Translations under genes and position numbers: made by a program
Origin: Geosiphon pyriformis
Lineage: Eukaryota; Glomeromycota; Glomeromycetes; Archaeosporales; Geosiphonaceae
Length of the DNA: 64,000 nt
Direction: 5' to 3'
Assembly (NCBI GenBank): GCA_016748015.1
Contig: JAAOMT010000046.1
Span: forward strand, 516,273-580,272
Part shown: piece by piece, positions 1-12,200 of the stretch
Layout: each line of letters opens with the position of its first letter
Position numbering within the stretch: the first letter of the stretch is position 1
The notes under the pieces: model-generated
The model's database searches: none
Seen by the model: only the letters and a program-made list of their open reading frames with translations
What the model was told of the DNA's origin: nothing

Positions 1-1019
1 CAATTTGAGGTGGTAAATAGCCTTTAAAGGTTTCTTTCATTTTTAATCAAGTAAAAAAATTTGGAATAAAGAAATTTATAAGCGGAGTTTTTTTCTCTGA
101 TTCAAATTTGTGATTATCAACCGAAAAAAGGCCTGTAAACGTTTACTCAAAATAGAAAATGACTTTATATTTATTTATTTTCAGCTTGAAAACCGTGTTT
201 AACACAAAATCTCGGTTTTAAAAAACCCCCCCCCCCAAAAGATTTGAGTTTGTATCAGTTACCACGCCACGCCACGCCACGGGAATTTTTGAAATAGGTT
301 AAATTTTCAGGGAAAAAAAACCCAATTACCCCTATTTCTTAAAGCATCTACATCTAGTTGTTGTAACAACTCAAACTTCAATATTAGGGATTCAGTTTTT
401 GTTATAAATGATTTATTATCAAAATGGCTTATTTCAGATTCTTTTTTTTTCGAAATAGCGTCATCATAATTTACATGCTTGTTCGCTTTAATAGTAATTT
501 TTTCGATTTCAAATTTACATTTTTTTTAGAATATAGAAAACTTGATTATAATGTATTTATATTTTGTGCTGCTGCTACTATTATTATTTTTACTTTGAAC
601 TTACTCAGAATGAATTTAAAGTTTACGCGTTTTTTGAGCTTGAAGCTTTTTGTGTGGGGAATTGGTGGATTTTTACATTACGAGATTTAGTTGGGGGGGA
701 GGGGGGTATAATGACCTTTTAGGAATTTAAATTGTATTTTGATTTATATTTATAATTAAAGCCCGTCATGCCAGCATTTAGAACGGACCTGGAGACGTGT
801 AAGTCTTTTTTTTTTTTTAAGGGTGCCATATTTATCGAGTGTTACATAGCACTCTTTAACTCGCTCACTTTTAAGTTTTGACAGACAGGTAGTAGTAAAA
901 AAAAGATTTGTTTGCCAAGTGTTACTTTTTAAAAGGGTGTAGGGAAGAAAGGCTGAAATTATGACATCATTTTATTTATCTAAATTTATTTATTTATTTA
1001 TTTTTTTGCCATTGATTTT
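1..1019. other. gene-free 3' flank of the bZIP gene
   Basis: No convincing gene is present. The stretch holds an 11-base C run (226-236), a perfect (CCACG)x4 repeat (262-281) and many A/T homopolymers. An open frame at 424-690 is Phe/Ile-rich low complexity with no recognisable domain, so I do not call it a gene. Confidence 0.6.
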
Positions 1020-1683
1020 TCAAATTAACAGAGATTGAAGATCAGTAGGTTTCGATATTCGTTGTTCTTGAGGTAGTTGACCATAAGATGAGGAAGAAGA
1101 GCGTGAAGAGCCACGCGAATGTGATTGATAATATTCTTTAGAATCCGATTCACCAGAGGATGAAGATGGTGTCAAATAGTCGTGTACAGAAATTTGAGAA
1201 CGTAGATGATGAATCTGTAAAAATGAATAAAAAAATTTATTAATTTATTTTTTTATTCTTGTTCAAGTTTTTTTAAACTTTGTATTTTGAGACAAAAAGA
1301 GACAATTACCTCATCTTCCAATTCACGAATTTTAGATTTAGCATTAAGTTTATCTGAATTAGCATCCTCTAATCGCCGTTCCAACTCGTTAATCCTTTTA
1401 ACGGTATCAATACTTTCTAATTCTTGTACGCGTCGTTCCAAGAATTGACACTTTTCTTGCATATCACGTTCACGTTGCTTTCGTCGATCACGGAAACGTG
1501 CACTGGCACCCGCGTTGCGACGACGTTTTTCGGCCAAGAGTTCCGTGGCGGGATCAATTTGTGAATGACGCGACGATGATGAAGATGAAGAGGAAAAGCT
1601 GTCATGATGATGATGGTGATGATGATATGAATGATATGGATGATGATGATGATGATGATTACTACTACTACTACTACTACTAC

Positions 1684-1716
<33 letters not shown>

Positions 1717-2242
1717 GCGAGGAGAGTTGAGGTGGAGACGAAATGGTCATTGGTGAAAGAGAACCAGTTGATGAAGGGGAAAAAGACTGTCGACGTGATG
1801 GTATATCATAAAGTGATGTAACTTCCGAGTAAGGATGATATCCCTTTGTGTTGTTGTTGTTGTTGTTGTTGGTGGATGATTGATAAGAATCGATAGAATG
1901 CTGTCGCGTTATAACTGGTTTTGATGATGGACCAGTCCCAAGATATGTGGAAGGTTGAGTGTGAATTGATGAAGTAGAAAAATTCATTTCATGTGTTGGA
2001 CTATGTATTGGTGAAAGTATTGGAATTGATGGAGATACCATACGAGATACTGGCGGTAGTACTGAAGGTATCGTTGATTGATCACCATTAATGTTATTAC
2101 TATGACTATTGTTATTACTATTGATCGAACTATTAATGGTTTGGGAATTGTTTTGATTATTTAAGCGTGAAATTGTTGTGTTTGTTATTTCAAAACTAGC
2201 GATTGGAGGTAACCGGTTGGTAGTTTGAGAAAAACGAGACAT
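1020..2242 (-). CDS. bZIP transcription factor, two exons
   Basis: Predicted nuclear DNA-binding regulator of 375 residues. Exon 1 (2242-1310) gives residues 1-311 and exon 2 (1214-1020) adds 64 residues and a TGA stop. An in-frame TGA upstream with no other ATG between fixes the start. The N-terminal two thirds are low complexity, with poly-Asn (about 125-131 and 177-186), poly-Ser (187-194 and 217-224) and poly-His (196-201 and 207-213). The basic region lies at about 238-262 (RRNAGASARFRDRRKQRER) and contains the N-x7-R bZIP signature. The ASARFR core is typical of fungal CYS-3/MET4-like bZIPs, which regulate sulfur assimilation, but that role is only suggested by resemblance. The coiled coil from about 263 continues across the splice into exon 2. 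Codon and CpG use look like a normal host gene, unlike the repeats to the right. Confidence 0.9.
1215..1309 (-). other. 95-bp intron of the bZIP gene
   Basis: On the minus strand the donor reads GAG|GTAATT and the acceptor TTTTTACAG|ATT. Both junctions are phase 0. Removing the intron continues the leucine-zipper helix (ELEDE then IHHLRSQ) to a stop. Reading through the intron instead gives an unrelated tail and a stop. Confidence 0.85.
1608..1713 (-). repeat. coding trinucleotide repeats (His, Ser and Asn runs)
   Basis: Imperfect ATG/ATGATG-type triplets, then CTA/TAC-type triplets, then TTA/TAT triplets on the plus strand encode the His, Ser and Asn runs of the bZIP protein. All are in frame, so length changes would alter the protein without frameshift. 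Confidence 0.85.
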
Positions 2243-2720
2243 GTTTGATGTATGATGATGATGATAATGATGATAATGATACGATTTTTTCGTGATGATT
2301 TTATGTCAAGAAAAAAAATTTTTTTTTTTTTTCCAAAGAAAACAATTTAATTTCTAGTGTAACAATGAATGATTGGAAAAATATATTCGTGAGAAAAGAT
2401 CGTTCAATGAACTGCAGAGTGAAAAGATTTCTTTATTTCCAAAAATAATAAATTGTCAAATTGCAAAAAAAAATTTCATAAAAGAATTTAAGTTGTCGGG
2501 TTAAAGTAGAATTTTTTTTGTATTGTTATCGTGGTTCGTCTTCGTGAAATAGAGGATAAAAGATAAAAAATTTTAAGAAGCTTCAAACAGTTGAAGTAAA
2601 AAAGATTGATAATCAAGTCAAAGAAGAAAAGAAAAATGACAATTGAGTATCGTAAATAACAAGAGACAAAGATATGGTTATTTTCTACGGGACAGGCTGC
2701 TTATATCTCAGTTTTGTGTC

Positions 2721-2741
2721 ATCATCATCATCATCATCATC
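2721..2741. repeat. (ATC)n microsatellite
   Basis: About seven perfect ATC units, about 480 bp upstream of the bZIP start codon. Confidence 0.9.
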
Positions 2742-3212
2742 GTCGTTGTCATTGTCGTGACGGTGAGGTGAACATGTCGCGTGAGTTAAGTTTTTTTTTT
2801 GTTGGAAGCTGTTTATTCAATTGGAAGTCAGCATATTTTTTTTTACAAGGATAAAAGAAGGGTTAAGATATATTACCCTATAAAGAGTTATAATAATAAA
2901 ACTTTATACTAAATTATGTGAACATTGACAATTTAATAAATTTTCCTTTCTAGATAATGTATTGGTACAAGATTTTTTTTTTTTTAGAATAAAAGTCCTC
3001 CCATCCCTCCCCCCATAATATTGATTAACCGGGTTGTACCATACTTTAAAAGAAATTGTATTTGTTACAAGAATGATGCCATGATTGTTTTTCTGCAGGT
3101 TTGGAAAGATCAACAACGACTAAAAAAAACAAACGAGAAAAACTTGACCAAATTTTTTAAAATAAGAAATTAATAGTTTTTTTTTTGACTTGTATATGAA
3201 TTTTTTTCTTCC

Positions 3213-3335
<123 letters not shown>

Positions 3336-3594
3336 TGGGAACTAAAAAAACTTTTGCACTAAAAAAGGATGTAATAAATAGTGTCAACATCAAAAAGTGC
3401 GACAGTTTTGTACTAGATCAATTTTTGGCTTATCTAATTTTATCAAATATCTGCAGTTTATATATTATTGCCCATTACAAAAACCCAGTTGGGGGAAATA
3501 TTTTTTGTAATAAAGCTCAAAAGAAAAAAAAAAATAATGTGTGTGCGTGTAAAATGTGCATAAAAAAAAATTGTTCGATTAATAACTCTAACCA

Positions 3595-3619
3595 GTGTGT
3601 GTGTGTGTGTGTGTGTGTG
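3595..3619. repeat. (GT)12 microsatellite
   Basis: Twelve perfect GT units. Confidence 0.95.
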
Positions 3620-4376
3620 AAACATGAGTGAAAATATGTATCTGAAAAAGAAAATTTGGTGATGAATGATGAAATCGTGAAACCTTCATCAAACATCATT
3701 CAGACGTAATGATCCTAAGGCGTAATATTGAAAACACCCTCAATTTTTAAGTATAGCATTTATGGATTATTCAGTAACCTCGGATAATAGAAATTTGAAA
3801 TTTATGGGGAAAAAAAAACATGGTCAAAATACAAAGGCGTACAAATATGACCAATTTTTAATCAGGTATTTGATTCTCTAAAAGAGATACACAAATAAAA
3901 AATCCTATAAACATTTACTCAAAAAAATTCAAGATTATGAAAAATACGATATTCAACACACCTCTCCCAACTGATACATGAAAAAAAAAAAAATGGTCAA
4001 TTTTTTTTTATTGAAAAAAATAAAAAAATAAAAAAGGGGAAATAAAAAGGGGAAATAAAAAAGCCTGTACCCGTCTTTTCATCTGATAATTTACGATTTC
4101 AATCATCATTCGGAAAATTCCATTTTACCCATTTTTTTTTTACCCATTTTAATCTTTTTTTTTTTTTTTTCTCATTTGTAACCAAAATTACGCATTCTCT
4201 ATTTTCTCAATATTTTTATCATGCGAAAGTGAGGCAGATAGGAGAAAAATGTATTTTTTATGATTTCTGTATGGATGTGTATCAAAAAATAAAATAAAAA
4301 TATCGATATCGTAAAAGTGGGCAAAAAACTTTGATTTGAACATTCACTTTCCTTTCCCAAGATATTAAATTGTATG

Positions 4377-4378
<2 letters not shown>

Positions 4379-4410
<32 letters not shown>
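4379..4410. repeat. (AATC)8 microsatellite
   Basis: Eight perfect AATC units. Confidence 0.95.
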
Positions 4411-4412
<2 letters not shown>

Positions 4413-5536
4413 GCATTTTTGCCTAGTTCCTATTTTAAAAACTGGTATGTGCATTGGGGGGAAGGGATCCTCATACGATATTGAATGATTATATCGTAAT
4501 GGAATTCTATGAGAATTTTCCGGTTTGACGAAATCATAAAAAAAAAAAAAATTCCCGATATTAAAAATATTAGTCAAATTTGATGGGAAGGCGTCCCATG
4601 AAAAATTATCACTTTTTTGATTGGCTCATGATTGTGGCAAAGCACAAAAGGTTACTTGTTGGATAAATTTAGGAAATTCGTGCGTCTAAAAGTAGGCGTA
4701 AAAAATTAAAACTTGGCGAAAAAAAATATTTATCTGACATATGGGGTAAATCTTTTTTTAAAGTCTAGAAGAAAAACAGTTTTCGGATACCAGTTAAATA
4801 CTCAGCAGCATCATGTATATATCCCTAGCCACCATGCATAATTCTCGAACCAATTCCCCGGGAATCAATGCAATCCTTTCCAAAATCTATAAACATTCGA
4901 TCATGTTAAAGCATTCCCCATTCCCCATTCCCCATTCTCATTCCCCATCCTGCATCCCACATCCCCCATCCTCATTGAACATGTATGATTTAATATAATC
5001 ATCGATTATTACTGTTTACCATTCTAACCACAAAAAATCTGATTTTTTTAAAACACCCCATTTCTAAAATAAAATAAAAATATCCACAAAATAAAATAAC
5101 CCTCCTTCCTTCTTTTAAGTTTTATTTAGTACATAACTAAACACAGTTAAAACTTTGTCACTTAACGCATATCAGATAATGGGGAAAACGCCGAATTCCC
5201 GATTGCACCGTGAGACGGTGAATTTCGAAATTTTGAAAATTTCCCATCTTACTTACATAGTGGTTTGCGCGATTTGCGACTCCTATTGAATATCATGATC
5301 TAGTCGTAATAAGGTGTATTACATTTTGTGGATGCGCAGCTGATATTTGTATACACGCACGCAAAAATAGGGAATAAAACTTTGTTAATTATCGATAAAT
5401 ATATATAATTTACAAATTTATATATATTAATAATCAATTTTTTTTATTGGAAATTTTTTCATTATTAAAAATCGTTGTATCTTTTTTTCTCAGGTCTGAA
5501 ATTATTACGATCACGAGCCAATTATACGAATATATC

Positions 5537-5594
5537 GCACACACACGCACACACACACACACCCACCCACACACACACACAAACACACACACAC
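5537..5594. repeat. (CA)n microsatellite
   Basis: Interrupted CA repeat with CG and CCCA variants. The His/Thr-rich and Val/Cys-rich open frames on the two strands are products of this repeat. Confidence 0.95.
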
Positions 5595-5800
5595 AAACAG
5601 ACAGACAACTCGAGTTTATGTGACTTCTCATTCTATTGTATTATTTTAGGTGGGGAAACATCATAATGATAATAATAGAAAGTGGGTAAATAAGGTTGCA
5701 TTGCCGCGATAATCATTAAATAAATGATTACTGATCAGATTCGTCACTAAGAGTCATTTTCGTAAAACGATGAAATGATTTTGAAAGGTGTGTATTATAA

Positions 5801-6606
5801 AATTTACATTTAACCAAGAAATTAGTTCAATTGAACCAGCACATTAACTTTATTCTTGTTTAAAAAGAAAATATTTCTATTGAAAAAATCACGTGAGTTA
5901 GATTTCATATCCAAGTTTCTAAATTATTTATTTATATTTTAAAAGTGTTAATTAAATTACTATTATTCGTTTTTGTTTTAAGTTTGAAATTATTAAAAGT
6001 TTTTTTTGAAAAAAATACTATTTATACAGCGAAAACGAAAACATATTATAAAAATATTTAAAAATTCAAAAATTTCAATAAAAATGATTTTAAAACATTA
6101 TTATTATTTTATTTTTATTATTATTTTTATTATTACTACTATTTATAATTGAAAATTTATTTTAAACATTATTATTAAAACAAAATTCACAAAATTCCAT
6201 TTTTAAATTAACAATATTAAAAAAATATAAACTAAGAATTAATATTTGGCAAAACACCAAAAATCAATTTTTGTAATTTTTGATTAAATCTTTTAAAATT
6301 TAAATTGAAAATAATTAATTTTAAAAAGTAATAATTAAATTAGTAAAACAAAGATTACTAAAACTTAATATTACCAAATTCATATAAATTTTATATATAA
6401 TATTTAAAGTTAATTAAAAACTATATATTTACATTAATATTAAAATAATATTCAATAAAAATTAATTATAAAAAAATATTTCTTGATTTTTGTTAATTTA
6501 TTTCTATTATTTAATTTTTATTTTATTTAAATAAAAAAATTTATTAAAATTTATTAATTTTAAAATACTATTAATTTATATATTAAATTCTAAAATTTTT
6601 TAACCA

Positions 6607-6656
<50 letters not shown>

Positions 6657-7834
6657 AGTTAATAAGTAAAATCCAAAATTATTTAATTCAAAAAAATTAT
6701 TTTTATTTTTATTAATAATTAATAATTAAAATTCAACTATTATTTACTATAATATAATAAAAATATATATTTTAAAATAAATATTATTCAAGCCAATTAA
6801 AACTATATTATATATCAAAAAAAAATTTATTTATTTTTAAAACCAAATCAAATTAAATAAACTTTAAAAATATTTAATTTTATATAATTAAACTAAAAAC
6901 AACAATTACAAAATTATATATATATATATTAAACATTAAAATTTTAACATTGATAAAAAAAATTTTTTACTTAGTTTTTAATATTATATATTAATATTTA
7001 ATTATTATTTTTGTATTTAATTATTATTTTATAATAAAATTCAATTAATTTAAAATAAATAACTTTTACAATTTTAAAAATCATCAATAATTTTTTAAAT
7101 CAAGTTTTAATATAAAGTTTTTATATAAAATTATATAAAATAAATTATTTTTATTTGTATTATATAAAAACTAAACATAAAAATAATCAAATAAATAATT
7201 ATAAACAATTAATATTTTAATGTTAAAAGTTTTATATATAAAAATACATAATATTATTTAAATAAAAAATAACCAAAAAAATTTTATTATTATTAATTAA
7301 CCAATTAAATATTAAAATTATAAATAATATAATATTAAAAATATCAAAAAAGTTTCTAAAAATATTAAAATTACCAAGAATTTTAAGCATTTTAAAAATA
7401 TTAAAATAATTAAAAATAATATTTACCAATAAAAAAAAATTTAATAATTAAATAACTAAAAAACAAATCCCATTTTTATTTTTAAGTTAATATAATTTTA
7501 AATAAAATCATTATTTAAATTTATAAATTCAAAATATTATTATTATTATTATTATTAAATTTATTAATAATTATTTTATATTAACAAATATTAAAATTAT
7601 AATATCAATATCAATATTAATATTATTATTATTATTTATTAATTTATAAATAAAATTTAAATGCTATTTAATATTATATATCAAATTAAATAGTCTAAAT
7701 TAAATATAACCAGCTATTTAGACCAATAAAAACAATATTACATATTTATATTAATTAAAATAATATAATTAATATTAAAAAAAATATAGTTTTAGTAATA
7801 TTAAACAATTTTACTATATTATTTTTTTTTTATT
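5801..7834. other. extremely AT-rich, G-poor gene-free block
   Basis: From about 5.9 kb, many 60-base rows on the plus strand hold zero to two G and only a few C. The block contains an (ATT)n tract (6607-6654) and many short A/T words. I see no gene; the one longer minus-strand frame (7232-7429) is Asn/Ile/Phe-rich and looks like chance. Its texture matches 15906-16686, on the other side of the first LINE, so the two may once have been continuous. That is inference. Confidence 0.7.
6607..6654. repeat. (ATT)n microsatellite
   Basis: About 48 bp of perfect ATT repeat inside the AT-rich block. Confidence 0.95.
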
Positions 7835-8870
7835 ATGGTACAAATCATTTATAGTCATCAAACAATTTATATAATTTTAAATTGTATCTAGTCTTCCAAT
7901 TTTAATAATATTAAAAAACTAAATCATAAATATGTTAGATTAAGTTCTTCTCTTTCACATTTATAGTTTAATTTTTTGAATTATATTATAATTTATAAAG
8001 TTATTAAAGTTTAAAATTAGCCACTTTTATTATTAATCTTTAATTTTCGAATGCTGATCAATTAGATTTTAGCCAATCAACAATCACTAAAGTCACATTA
8101 CCACGTAATAAATTATTGAAGTATTATCATTTTCAGAAAGGCTTTCAATTAATATTAATCAAATCTTTAAATAGTCACTTTTTTATAAAGATATAATATC
8201 TCTCAGTCTGCATGTCTTCTGCTGGTGATATGGCACCATTAATCATGAATATTCTATTTACACCACTACTATATTTGGTTGTCATTATTGGAACAGAAAT
8301 CCAGATATCAATATTGTTTACACCAGGCGTCAAAGAAATCATAAAAGTACTATGAGCAATTGTTGGAGAATTTGGGAATGTTATTTGCACTCTATTTGTA
8401 ACCTTGTGTTATTATAATGTGGATATTTACTTTAAATTCACAAATAACCTTTCAATAACTATAATGTTGTATTTCAAAGAATTGCTTGGATCTAAGAGAT
8501 ATACAAAATCCCCTGTAATAAAGATTTCTGGTTAAATTTAATATTTAAATAATGAATTATACCAAAGAGAAATATAATGACTAAAATACCTATCATGTAT
8601 TCGACTGAATCATGATCTAGTTTTAAAATTGGTTTCCTAGGTTGTAAAAGGAATTTCGATTGTTGAATATTTCAACAACTTATTAGAATATGATATATAA
8701 TAGCTTATCACAATAATCAAGAAACTTACATCAGTTGGTGTTAATTTAGGGGAATCAGATTGGAATTGAAAGATCTTTGGCTTTATCTTGATTGAGAAAA
8801 CTGAAGTTGTTTTAAAGCCCATAATCTTGAATAGCTTTTTTTTGTTAGTGTTGTACATTTTTTAACGAGT
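7835..8870 (-). repeat. dispersed repeat, copy 1
   Basis: Starting at ATGGTACAAATC, this sequence matches 63438-64000 in the same orientation, with nearly all differences being transitions. Its left edge is the same base as in copy 2, although the flanks are unrelated (an AT-rich block here, a gypsy integrase there). It holds a decayed hairpin (7913-7931 with 7959-7977, three transition mismatches) and, on the minus strand, a multi-exon gene remnant. The right end at about 8870 is approximate because copy 2 is cut by the window edge. The 230 bp from there to 9102 hold nothing I can identify. Confidence 0.7.
8175..8858 (-). pseudogene. multi-exon gene remnant of unknown family
   Basis: A first exon (8858-8730) starts with ATG and gives 43 Lys-rich residues before a good donor (GAT|GTAAGT). 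A second piece near 8636-8590 reads PILKLDHDSVEYMI. It continues through a plausible intron in matching phase into GDFVYLLDPSNSLKYNIIV near 8518-8450. The last exon reads VQITFPNSPTIAH and ISLTPGVNNIDIWISVPIM and ends in FIKK with a stop at 8175. The alternating hydrophobic pattern suggests beta strands. The first and second pieces cannot be joined in frame with the visible sites, so this copy may be broken or my exon calls incomplete. I do not recognise the family. Confidence 0.45.
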
Positions 8871-9214
8871 TTGTTTTGATGCAAAAAATGTATGAAATGT
8901 ATTAGTTCAAGTAAATAAAATCCAGATTTTTTTGTAAAAGCCTAATAAACTTCTTATTTATAAATAATATATTAAAAACACATGTATATTAACCAATAAA
9001 ATTTAATTATATGAATAAAAACACATGAAGATTGTCATTTAAAATTTCGGACTGATTTACATTTTTGATGATTATAAATGGTTTGCACCATACAAATTTT
9101 ATGAATGAAACCCAACTGCTATCTAGTACATAGAACCAAACTAAGTAAAACCAACTAAATGCAGTTCATGCACAGACTACATGTGGCCAGCCACTTGGAC
9201 CAGACAAGGCAACA

Positions 9215-12200
9215 TTATGCACTTATGCTGACAAAAGCACCACCATCCAAACCAGAGAAAAATTGACACAATTTGTATCTACCAAACCTAATAGCAAAGG
9301 ATTCCATAATACCAAGTATACAAACAACACCAGCCGACAACCTAGAACCCATACTGCCAAACAAGCCAGAAACCAGACTATTATCCCCAACCAAGCTGGC
9401 TTTTTCCATATTTACCCTATGTTTGGCTCTAATAGACCATATCTTATTGTGATGTAACTTCACCAAAAACCTAACATATTCAACAAGGACTAGAACAGCT
9501 TCCTTTTTCCCCTCAAAAACTAAAACAGCTTCAGCATACTAATCTCCTATTACAAAACTCTTGCAAATTACTGTATAAAAACTCACATCCAAAAAACACA
9601 ATGAAAGTAAAAGCAGAATAGCAAATGTAAATGGACTTGAAAGACCAGACATTGACATCTATTTTTCAGTAACTTCAACCAAAATGTTTCCACAGAGACC
9701 AGAGTCATCAGAACAGGTAAAAACATGATTAAATAACTCCATCTTGCCACACATAAAGCACAACACCCCAAGATAACTCTTCTTATACAACTTTTTTCTA
9801 ATTGTAACCAGCAGCTATTTGTATACAGCCTTTATTAAATATGTGCACAGATTGGCTGATTTTCTACTGGTAAACCCAAACAGCATATATGAATCAGGGT
9901 GCCAAATTGCTGCAGTAGTCCTCCAATCTATTTCTCTAATCATAACATTTGAAACAATATCAAAACCCAGACCAGTCTCCCAATGGGCACAGCATATTAA
10001 CTGGTGTAAATCTCGAACAAAATAACAAGTATTGTCAGATACAGCAGATTTCTCAGCAATCATAAATCTTTTTCGAATTCCAACCGGCAAAGAAAAAGAT
10101 AAGGAAGTTGCCTCATTAACTAATACATCAATCTTAACATTGCCCACTACACCTGAATGCCCCTTAACCTTCACCTACTTAATTGAAATATTTTTATTCC
10201 TAAGAAAATTGTCTATATGCAATCTTTTGATCCAACATTGGTTACAGAAGTTAAGCATAGTAAGAGAAATCTCAGAAGTGCATGTATCAATCACAGATTA
10301 ACTATCTGAGTATAAAACCACTAAACATGAAGATGGAACACACTCTAAAGTCAATACTACAGTCTGCAATTCAGTTAAAATAGAGGACAAAAGCCCATTC
10401 ACTCTAATCTCAATACTCGCATCTGCAGCCGAAAAGTATGCAGCCATTTTACCTGCCACCTTAGCAAAACCAGCATATTGTAAGGATCTATCTGTATAAA
10501 CCTCAATACAATCAGACCACATCTCTAGTAAACTATCACAAACATCAGAAAATCTATCAGAATTTAAGACACTCAGCATATTCTTTCTCTTAGTAAAAGT
10601 AGTTCCAACTCCCAAAGAAACAGATTTGGTCATAAAATCAAATGTTAATGAAAACCAATGAGGCACTGAGCCTCTTAGATCCAACCACTTCCAACAATGA
10701 AATGTTTTCCAGTCTATCACCCTTCTATTTTTATCAAGAAGTCTGTCACCAAATACAATACCAAATCGTTTTAATGACAAAACAGATTTAAAATACAAGG
10801 ACTGATCTAAAATGTCAGATATTAGAAAGTTACCAAACTCACAAAAGACACAAGACAGATTGTTTGTTAATGACAACTCATTATTCAGAAAAATTTTCTC
10901 CACTCCAGCCAGAAAATTGTTTACAGAACTAACATGCAACCTGACTGAAAATTGTAAAGGATCCAAAGGAGCCCAGTCCAGAACTTGTAAATCCAAGAAT
11001 CTATAATTAAATAATCATCTCAGAATGCCACAGTTATTGAAGAATAAGATCAATAATGCCAGCTTCCCTTTAGACTGTACTTGCTCAAAGAGCTTTAAAC
11101 TATACAAAAAAGGATGGTGCAAGATCTCACTGAGAAAGTCATACAGCAAACCAGCTTTGGTCTTAAGACCTTTCCTAATCATAATGTCTCACTTACAACA
11201 CATAGCTAAAGAAACAAAACTGAATTGTGTATGATAACCAACTATGGACTACAAAACTGCTGACACCAAATAACAAAATTGTTTGTCTGTGATAGTCTTT
11301 CTTAACATTACATTAGAAAAAAACTTGATGTCTATATAAGCTTGAGCCAAACTGAATTTAGAGAGACCCTCAGTTGACAGAAATATGCCTAAATATTGGT
11401 GTGGCTCTCCCTTTTTAGCAATTGAAATTGGCAATCCATTGATCAACAGTGAGGCATTCTTAATTCCTTAATTGATTGAAATAACTACTGTTTTATCAAT
11501 ATTAATTGAGATGTCATTGATCATAAAAAATTCACATGCAATGTTCAAAATATACTGTATAGAAGCATGATTACTACTGATCCAAATTGTATCATCAACA
11601 AATAAACCAGCAGCTAAAAAAGAAGTTTTTCCTCTAATTGTCTTAATCCTGTCAGACTTAGCCACAAACTTAGAATCAATCCTGTATTCACATAAGTATT
11701 CATGTCTTTTTACCTCACACAGAAATAAGTCATAAAAGACCCTCCAAAGTAGCAAAGAGAAAACCTCCCCCTGATTCAACTTATTATGTACTCTGTAGCC
11801 TTCTGAGAGCCCAAAATCTGTTATCACTCTGTTGACCCAGTTCTCATGAATGTTACCAAAAAATTGGATGAAGTGTTTACACATTTTTATATGATATAAG
11901 CTTGCTCACAAATGATGCCAGCCTACTAAATTATAGGCTTTGTGCATATCTTGTAGTACTAACCAAAGCTCTCTGTTTTTCTCTAGAATATTTTCAACAA
12001 CCAAACCAATAACAAAAATAGGAGACTGGGTGGAAGTACTCTTCAACACTAAAAAATTGTTACCACAAAGAACATTAAACTTGCTATAAGCCAATGATAT
12101 TTGATCAGATAAAATCTTAGAAAATATTTTACATGCAATATTAACTAATGTGATAGGTCTAGTATTTATTAGAACACCATTTCATTCATAAGGTTTTGGA

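Noticed and set aside
424-690. 88-residue plus-strand open frame
   Set aside because: Phe/Ile/Leu-rich low complexity in AT-rich DNA, no domain, no splice or context support.
1498-1716. Asp/Tyr-rich plus-strand frame
   Set aside because: Antisense shadow of the bZIP coding repeats.
5434-5666. His/Thr-rich and Cys/Val-rich frames on both strands
   Set aside because: Translations of the (CA)n microsatellite.
7232-7429. 65-residue Asn/Ile/Phe-rich frame
   Set aside because: Chance frame in extremely AT-rich DNA; one of few stop-poor stretches there.
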